Source of the DNA: Bacteroidales bacterium
Lineage (GTDB): Bacteria; Bacteroidota; Bacteroidia; Bacteroidales; DTU049
Length of the DNA stretch: 10,771 nucleotides
Reading direction: 5' to 3'
Assembly (NCBI GenBank): GCA_018056215.1
Contig: JAGPGB010000027.1
Span: 1-10,771, forward strand
Shown here piece after piece: positions 6,610 through 10,771 of this stretch; within the stretch, counting starts at the first letter, position 1, and each line of letters opens with the position of its first letter. The position numbers were made by a program, and so were the translations under genes. The notes beneath the pieces are model-generated. The model was not told the origin of the DNA, ran no database searches, and saw only the letters and a program-made list of their open reading frames with translations.

Positions 6610-7299
6610 ATGAAAACTAAATTATTTTTCCTCATTTTTGTAATTAATTTATCTTTATTTAGTGCAGAATTAAGCATATCTATTGCTCCAATACCTACAC
6701 CATCGTATGTTTATGTAAATGGTAGACTTTTAGCATCAGGTTTTTCTCCTTTTATAATTTCTAAATTACCTGGTGGCCTACAAAATATTGAAATTTATAC
6801 TAATGTAGGACCTTTTAACACTCCTATTTTACAATATAAGTGCAAAATCTATATTAATTTCAATGAATTTGTTGGACTAAAATTTTTAAGAAATGGTCAG
6901 TACATTGTAGAAGAGAGATATAATCTACATCCAGAGCATCCACATGGAAATAATCCTGGCCATCATTATGGGCATGATAATTATAAACCAAATCATGGAC
7001 AATATTTTAGCTATACTGGAATGTACCCAGAAACTTTTAATAGTCTTTGCTCTGTTTTGCAAAATCAATCTTTTGATTCAAATAAATTGATAATAGCAAA
7101 AGATGCTATACTAAAGAATGGAATTAATGCTTCTCAACTAAGGATATTACTTTCATATTTCTCTTTTGATTCTAATAGATTAGAATTAGCTAAATATGCT
7201 TATCCTTTTGTTGTAGACCCACAAAATGCTTTTATGATAACTGATGCGTTTACTTTTTCATCTTCTGCACGAGAATTCATGGAGTTTATTAATCATTAA
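6610..7299 (+). CDS. Secreted PEGA-like / His-rich / DUF4476 protein
   Basis: A 229-residue exported protein of unknown function. Residues 1-19 form a Sec signal peptide (KTK, hydrophobic FFLIFVINLSLF, then SA before the likely cleavage site) with no lipobox cysteine. Residues 30-90 resemble a PEGA-type beta repeat: YVYVNGRLLASGFSPFII, then LPGGLQNIEIY. Residues 107-129 are a linker with seven histidines plus Gly, Pro and Asn, which could bind metal. Residues 140-229 match the DUF4476 pattern known from Bacteroidota secreted proteins (SFDSNKLIIAKDAI, then FSFDSNRLELAKYAYPFVVD); its role is unknown. The gene starts 42 bases after holB, so it may be co-transcribed, although nothing links the functions. 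The ATG at 6610 gives a complete signal peptide. Confidence 0.8.
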   Translation: MKTKLFFLIFVINLSLFSAELSISIAPIPTPSYVYVNGRLLASGFSPFIISKLPGGLQNIEIYTNVGPFNTPILQYKCKIYINFNEFVGLKFLRNGQYIVEERYNLHPEHPHGNNPGHHYGHDNYKPNHGQYFSYTGMYPETFNSLCSVLQNQSFDSNKLIIAKDAILKNGINASQLRILLSYFSFDSNRLELAKYAYPFVVDPQNAFMITDAFTFSSSAREFMEFINH

Positions 7300-7366
7300 G
7301 ATAATTACAGTCATTAAAATTGTAAGTATATAATTTTTATCATCTTTATAATTCATTTTTTAAATG

Positions 7367-7374
7367 TAATTTTG
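7367..7374 (+). promoter_or_regulatory. -7 promoter element of the miaB operon
   Basis: TAATTTTG matches TAnnTTTG exactly and lies 34 bases before the miaB ATG, in the 109-base gap after the DUF4476 gene. No convincing TTTG is present at the -33 position, so the promoter is only half supported. Confidence 0.4.
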
Positions 7375-7408
7375 TAAATACATTTATAACGAGGAAAAAC
7401 GCTCAAAG

Positions 7409-8719
7409 ATGAAGACTTTTTATATAGAAACTTACGGTTGCCAAATGAATGTTGTAGATAGTGAAATAGTAACCTCTATATTGCTTAGAAATGGTTATTT
7501 GTATAGTGATGACGCTAAAAATGCTGATATAATTTTATTAAATACATGTAGCATACGAGAGCACGCAGAGGATAGAGTAAAAGCCAGGATTAGACAATTA
7601 AATTCTCTGAAAAAAACCAACCCTTCTTTAAAAATAGGTATTATCGGCTGTATGGCAGAAAGTTTAAAAGAAAAATTATTAAATGAGTTGCCAATGATAG
7701 ATTTATTAGCTGGACCAGATGTATATAGAGATTTACCAGAAATAATAAGTGAGGTAGATAGAGATAATAAAATAATAAATACTATGCTATCAGAGGATGA
7801 AACCTATTCAGATATCTTACCTACTCGCTATGACACTAATGGTATATCTGCATATGTATCTATTATGCGTGGTTGTAATAATTTTTGTAGCTATTGCGTA
7901 GTACCATATACTCGTGGTAGAGAGCGAAGTAGAAATATAGACTCTATAGTCAATGAAGTTTCTTCACTAGCTCAACAAGGGTTTAAAGAGATAACTTTAT
8001 TAGGTCAAAATGTAAATTCATATAATTATCTTGAGACTAATTTCCCATCACTATTAAATATTCTAGCTAAGCAATTTCCTCAAATATTATTTCGCTTTGC
8101 CACCTCGCATCCTAAAGATTTAAGTATAGAATTAATAGAAACTATAGCAAAATATCCAAACATTGCTAAATCTTTTCACTTACCTGTGCAATCTGGTTCT
8201 GATGCTATTTTAAAAAGAATGAATAGAAAATATTCTGTAGCTGAATATTTAGAAAAAGTTAGACTATTACGCTCAGCAGTACCAGATATTACAATTAGTA
8301 CAGATATTATTTGTGGCTTCTCAGGTGAAACAGAGTATGATCACAAACAAACTATAGAACTCATGAAAGAAGTAAAATATTTTTTTGCATTTATGTTTAA
8401 ATACAGCGAACGCCCAAACACTGTAGCTTCTCGCAAATATGCAGATGATATAGATGAACAAACAAAAACTCGTAGACTAAATGAAATAATAGATGTACAA
8501 CAAAAAATATCTTATGAGCTAAATAAACAAGATCTTGGTAAAACATTTAAAGTGCTTGTAGAAGGTACTTCAAAGAAGAATGATAAGGAAATATTTGGAC
8601 GTAATTCACAAAATAAAGTAATCGTATTCCCAGGAGACATAAGTATGAAAGGTGAATTCGTAGATGTAGAAGTTATAGATTGCACATCAGCCACATTGAT
8701 AGGAAGATTAAAAAATTAA
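7409..8719 (+). CDS. miaB: tRNA-2-methylthio-N6-dimethylallyladenosine synthase
   Basis: MiaB is a radical-SAM methylthiotransferase that adds the methylthio group to i6A37 beside the anticodon of tRNAs reading UNN codons. The N-terminal UPF0004 domain carries the three cysteines for the auxiliary [4Fe-4S] cluster: Cys11 (YGCQMN), Cys47 (NTCSIREHAEDR) and Cys81 (GIIGCMAE). The radical-SAM cluster motif is CNNFCSYC (Cys156, 160, 163), followed by VPYTRGRERSR. A TRAM RNA-binding domain fills roughly the last 60 residues. At 436 residues it is of normal length, with no missing key residue. Wording such as YGCQMN and CVVPYTRGRE favours MiaB over the paralogues MtaB and RimO. The next gene follows after 10 bases, indicating an operon. 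Confidence 0.95.
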   Translation: MKTFYIETYGCQMNVVDSEIVTSILLRNGYLYSDDAKNADIILLNTCSIREHAEDRVKARIRQLNSLKKTNPSLKIGIIGCMAESLKEKLLNELPMIDLLAGPDVYRDLPEIISEVDRDNKIINTMLSEDETYSDILPTRYDTNGISAYVSIMRGCNNFCSYCVVPYTRGRERSRNIDSIVNEVSSLAQQGFKEITLLGQNVNSYNYLETNFPSLLNILAKQFPQILFRFATSHPKDLSIELIETIAKYPNIAKSFHLPVQSGSDAILKRMNRKYSVAEYLEKVRLLRSAVPDITISTDIICGFSGETEYDHKQTIELMKEVKYFFAFMFKYSERPNTVASRKYADDIDEQTKTRRLNEIIDVQQKISYELNKQDLGKTFKVLVEGTSKKNDKEIFGRNSQNKVIVFPGDISMKGEFVDVEVIDCTSATLIGRLKN

Positions 8720-8729
8720 ATAAATAAAG

Positions 8730-9515
8730 ATGAATATTGATAATAATGAAGGTAATTATATAATATTTTTAGGTACAGGTACATCTACGGGAATACCAGT
8801 AATCAGCTGTAAATGTGCCACTTGTACCTCCAATGATCCTAGAGATAAAAGATTTCGCACCTCAGCATTTATTCATTATAATGGACTAAAATTAGTAATA
8901 GACTGCGGTCCAGATTTTAGACTACAAATGATAAACAATCAAATAGACGACATAGACGCTATATTAATAACGCATGGACATAGAGACCATATAGCAGGTA
9001 TAGACGACATAAGACCTTTTAATTTTATACTTGGTAAAGTAATAAGCTTATATGCAAAAGAAGAAGTAATGAGTCAACTGGACAAAGAATTCCCATATAT
9101 TCTGAATCCTAATGGCTATTTTGGTTCTCCACAATTAGATTATCATAATATTAACGATAGCATTTTTTTTATTGAGAATAATCCAATAATTCCTATTCCA
9201 GTATTTCATGGGAAATTAGAAATACTCGGATTTAGATTTGATAATTTAGCCTATATAACAGATGCAAGCCAGATACCTGATAGTAGTATGGAACTCATAA
9301 AAGGAGTAGAAATATTAGTAATAAATGCATTAAGACGAAGTCCTCATATTTCTCACTTATCATTACCACAAGCATTAGAAATAATAGAGAAAGTAAACCC
9401 ACAAAAAGCTTTTTTAACACATCTTTCGCATTTTTTACCACCACACATACAAATATTAAAAGATCTACCTAATAATGTATCACCAGCATATGATGGGTTG
9501 AGAGTAGATTTTTAA
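8730..9515 (+). CDS. PhnP-like metallo-beta-lactamase-fold hydrolase
   Basis: A 261-residue cytoplasmic metallo-hydrolase of the PhnP/RNase Z-like branch. It opens with the GTGTSTGIP strand-turn, then Cys27, Cys29 and Cys32 (SCKCATC), which in PhnP relatives help bind a structural zinc. The active-site motif THGHRDH (His82, His84, Asp86, His87) is followed by HIAGIDD. Further metal ligands are probably His160 (PVFHGK), Asp178 (ITDAS) and His231 (THLSH). PhnP itself is a cyclic ribose phosphodiesterase, but this subfamily is widespread in Bacteroidota without phosphonate genes. None is visible here, so the substrate is unknown and some cyclic phosphodiester is only a guess. It starts 10 bases after miaB and is probably co-transcribed with it. 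Confidence 0.85.
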   Translation: MNIDNNEGNYIIFLGTGTSTGIPVISCKCATCTSNDPRDKRFRTSAFIHYNGLKLVIDCGPDFRLQMINNQIDDIDAILITHGHRDHIAGIDDIRPFNFILGKVISLYAKEEVMSQLDKEFPYILNPNGYFGSPQLDYHNINDSIFFIENNPIIPIPVFHGKLEILGFRFDNLAYITDASQIPDSSMELIKGVEILVINALRRSPHISHLSLPQALEIIEKVNPQKAFLTHLSHFLPPHIQILKDLPNNVSPAYDGLRVDF

Positions 9516-9530
9516 AAAAGGAAAAGGAAT

Positions 9531-9564
9531 AAACAATAAAAAATTAGTCAATTTTTTATTGTTT
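9531..9564 (+). terminator. Hairpin ending the miaB operon
   Basis: A perfect 15-bp inverted repeat (AAACAATAAAAAATT at 9531-9545, complement at 9550-9564) has the four-base loop AGTC. It starts 16 bases after the hydrolase stop. The T run lies inside the 3' arm instead of after it, so read on the + strand it resembles the hairpin after the lipoprotein gene more than a classic terminator. Confidence 0.6.
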
Positions 9565-9591
9565 GGAAATTTATTTGATTAAATTTCCAAA
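9562..9591. repeat. 12-bp palindrome overlapping the transposase promoter
   Basis: TTTGGAAATTTA (9562-9573) and its exact complement (9580-9591) flank TTTGAT. The first three bases are shared with the end of the preceding hairpin, so the two structures compete at one edge. The loop contains the TTTG used as the -33 element of the next promoter. It may be an operator, an anti-readthrough hairpin or part of the IS left end. Confidence 0.5.
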
Positions 9592-9606
9592 TTTTAATTA
9601 CTTTTG
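9574..9606 (+). promoter_or_regulatory. Bacteroidota-type promoter of the transposase gene
   Basis: TTTG at 9574-9577 and TACTTTTG at 9599-9606 are 21 bases apart and both match the Bacteroidota consensus exactly. The -7 element ends 15 bases before the ATG at 9622, so the leader is very short. This is the best promoter match in the window. Confidence 0.55.
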
Positions 9607-9621
9607 TAAAAATAATACGTT

Positions 9622-10629
9622 ATGAAACAATTAGTTGACAATTTAGTAGAACATTTATCAATGGGCAAACAAGAGCATTTAGCTTTCCTCGATGGTCTCT
9701 TTTATTTATTAAAACAAAAAGATGCAGATGTAGTAGACTACCAAGGTCTCAAAGCAGAAAGTGTATCTCCACAATGCCCCAAATGTGAAAGCATTAACAT
9801 TATAAAAAATGGTCATCAACAAGGTCAGCAACTCTATCAATGCAAAGAATGTGGCAAGAACTTCAGAGTAACTACAGGCACCTTCGTATACAATCTACAT
9901 AAAAAAGAATTAATGCTAGACTACATTCTATGCATGCTCGAGGGTAAAAGTTTACGTCAATGTGCTAAGGAAATAGGAATAGATCTGACAACGAGTTTCG
10001 AATGGAGACATAGGATACTGACGGCACTCAGGAGCTTCGACGATAATGTTAACTTCTTTGGGATAATGGAGCTCGAGGAGTTGCTGATGAAATATTCAGA
10101 AAAAGGAAGAAGATACAAAAGTAAAGAAGAATATTTGATAGCTCAGGAGAAAAAACAACACAATGTGGCAGTGCTGGCAATGAAAGACAGAAGTGGCAAT
10201 ATGCTATTCAATTTAATTTGTTTTGATAAAGTTAAGAAGACGCAATTAGAAAAGATATTGAAAAATAAAGTATCTACAAGTAGCACGATATGTGGAGAAG
10301 ATAGAAAAGAGTTCAAGAAGTTTAGGTCAAAGAAGTTAAAGAGTAAGGCAGTGAAACGAGAATTAGTGAAAAATCAGAATGACACATACAACATAAATAC
10401 GGTGAGGCAGCATACAGTGAGGTTTGCTAAGTGGATAGACAAGCAGTTCAGAGGTGTAGCTACGAAGTATTTACAAAGTTATATAATGTGGTATATAGTT
10501 AAGCACAAGTATTTATTGAATAAATTAATAGAGGATGTAGGGAGGATGCTGAATTTAGCTGCGTCGGATAGACGTGCATGGTATGAATACATAAAGCTTA
10601 GAGCTAAACCAATAGAAAACCTAACATAA
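9622..10629 (+). CDS. IS1595-family (ISXO2-like) transposase
   Basis: A full-length 335-residue transposase. Residues 52-77 form a zinc ribbon (Cys52, Cys55, Cys74, Cys77: CPKC and CKEC). A helix-turn-helix follows at about 108-133 (GKSLRQCAKEIGIDLTTSFEWRHR) for binding the IS ends. The catalytic domain runs from about 145. The usual ExDE motif around the first catalytic aspartate reads ELEE (150-153), so Asp has become Glu. The presumed second aspartate position reads CGED (224-227), with Glu or a shifted Asp. The signature RGVATKYLQSYIMW (277-290) is intact. There is no frameshift or premature stop. It is either a functional variant or a decaying or repurposed copy. It shares long stretches with the truncated gene at the window start, for example YSEKGRRYKS, but the two are not recent duplicates. 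The start is supported by the promoter and the zinc-ribbon context. Confidence 0.85.
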   Translation: MKQLVDNLVEHLSMGKQEHLAFLDGLFYLLKQKDADVVDYQGLKAESVSPQCPKCESINIIKNGHQQGQQLYQCKECGKNFRVTTGTFVYNLHKKELMLDYILCMLEGKSLRQCAKEIGIDLTTSFEWRHRILTALRSFDDNVNFFGIMELEELLMKYSEKGRRYKSKEEYLIAQEKKQHNVAVLAMKDRSGNMLFNLICFDKVKKTQLEKILKNKVSTSSTICGEDRKEFKKFRSKKLKSKAVKRELVKNQNDTYNINTVRQHTVRFAKWIDKQFRGVATKYLQSYIMWYIVKHKYLLNKLIEDVGRMLNLAASDRRAWYEYIKLRAKPIENLT

Positions 10630-10664
10630 ATAATATTTTAATCTTACCCTCTCATCTCTTCAAA
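10621..10664 (+). repeat. IS right-end sequence shared with 620-664
   Basis: This is the partner of the sequence after the first transposase. It begins CTAACA, overlapping the last codons of the gene, contains TAATATTTTA, and ends in the pyrimidine-rich run ACCCTCTCATCTCTTCAAA. Beyond 10664 the two loci no longer match. The remaining 107 bases to the window edge hold no feature I can support. Confidence 0.5.
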
Positions 10665-10771
10665 AATGACTATACATATTTTTAATGCATTATGTTATTA
10701 AATCATTTGTAAAATTCGTACCAATTTATTCATCTTTGATAGTTCCTACACTTTAAAATCTTTTTAGTTTG

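Larger units (their letters stand above)
9516..10664 (+). mobile_element. IS1595-family insertion sequence, second copy
   Basis: The element contains one complete transposase gene and a right end at about 10664, set by similarity to 620-664. The left boundary is uncertain: it should lie between the hydrolase stop (9515) and the transposase start (9622), and the outer limit is given. An element of about 1.1 kb is normal for this family. I could not identify a clean terminal inverted repeat pair or an 8-bp target duplication by eye. Confidence 0.55.

Noticed and set aside
6345..6677. 110-codon open frame on the minus strand spanning the holB end and the next gene's start
   Set aside because: It is antisense to two well-supported genes, and its protein looks like the low-complexity product of A/T-rich sequence.
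9498..9517. Possible IS left inverted repeat overlapping the end of the hydrolase gene (TTGAGAGTAGATT resembles the complement of the CT-rich right end)
   Set aside because: The stretch encodes the C-terminus PAYDGLRVDF, where YDGL is typical of this hydrolase family. The match needs several gaps, so chance similarity is more likely.
2..10664. Composite transposon formed by the two same-orientation IS1595-type elements
   Set aside because: The two transposases are too diverged to be recent partners, and the genes between them include housekeeping functions (holB, miaB).
10729..10771. Open minus-strand frame entering from the right edge (13 codons to a stop at about 10730)
   Set aside because: Far too short to distinguish the end of a real gene from chance.

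Overview
The window is a strongly A+T-rich piece of a bacterial chromosome in which every recognisable gene lies on the + strand. Several independent signs point to the Bacteroidota/Chlorobiota (FCB) group. There are no clear Shine-Dalgarno sequences. Several starts are preceded by the TAnnTTTG -7 promoter element typical of Bacteroidota. The HolB-like protein has the degenerate ATP site seen in that group. There is a secreted protein with a DUF4476-type C-terminus, and a lipoprotein with an acidic patch directly after its lipid-anchored cysteine. I cannot name the genus.

Layout: (1) 2-604 is the 3' two thirds of an IS1595-family transposase gene cut by the window edge. (2) 605-919 is non-coding and begins with what looks like the right end of that IS. 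(3) 920-1735 encodes a probable surface lipoprotein, closed by a long hairpin that contains its stop codon. (4) 1736-2105 is non-coding and carries an 18-bp perfect palindrome whose centre is an exact FNR-type site, followed by a Bacteroidota-type promoter. (5) 2106-5345 encodes a 1079-residue flavoprotein that joins, in one chain, modules usually found as separate subunits of HcnABC, sarcosine, hydroxyproline or octopine type amine dehydrogenases. (6) 5410-6567 is holB (clamp-loader delta'). (7) 6610-7299 encodes a secreted PEGA-like/His-rich/DUF4476 protein. (8) 7409-8719 is miaB and 8730-9515 encodes a PhnP-like metallo-beta-lactamase-fold hydrolase; the two form an operon. (9) 9531-9591 holds two overlapping hairpins. 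(10) 9622-10629 is a complete second IS1595-family transposase, diverged from the first, followed by a right end similar to that of the first copy.

Functionally the middle of the window is ordinary chromosome: replication (HolB), tRNA modification (MiaB), a hydrolase and two envelope proteins. One unusual redox enzyme sits in it, and two related but not identical insertion elements in the same orientation bracket it. The divergence of the two transposases argues against a recent composite transposon. The observations most worth following up are the multi-domain redox enzyme with its possible oxygen- or redox-responsive operator, and the two transposases whose presumed catalytic positions have drifted.
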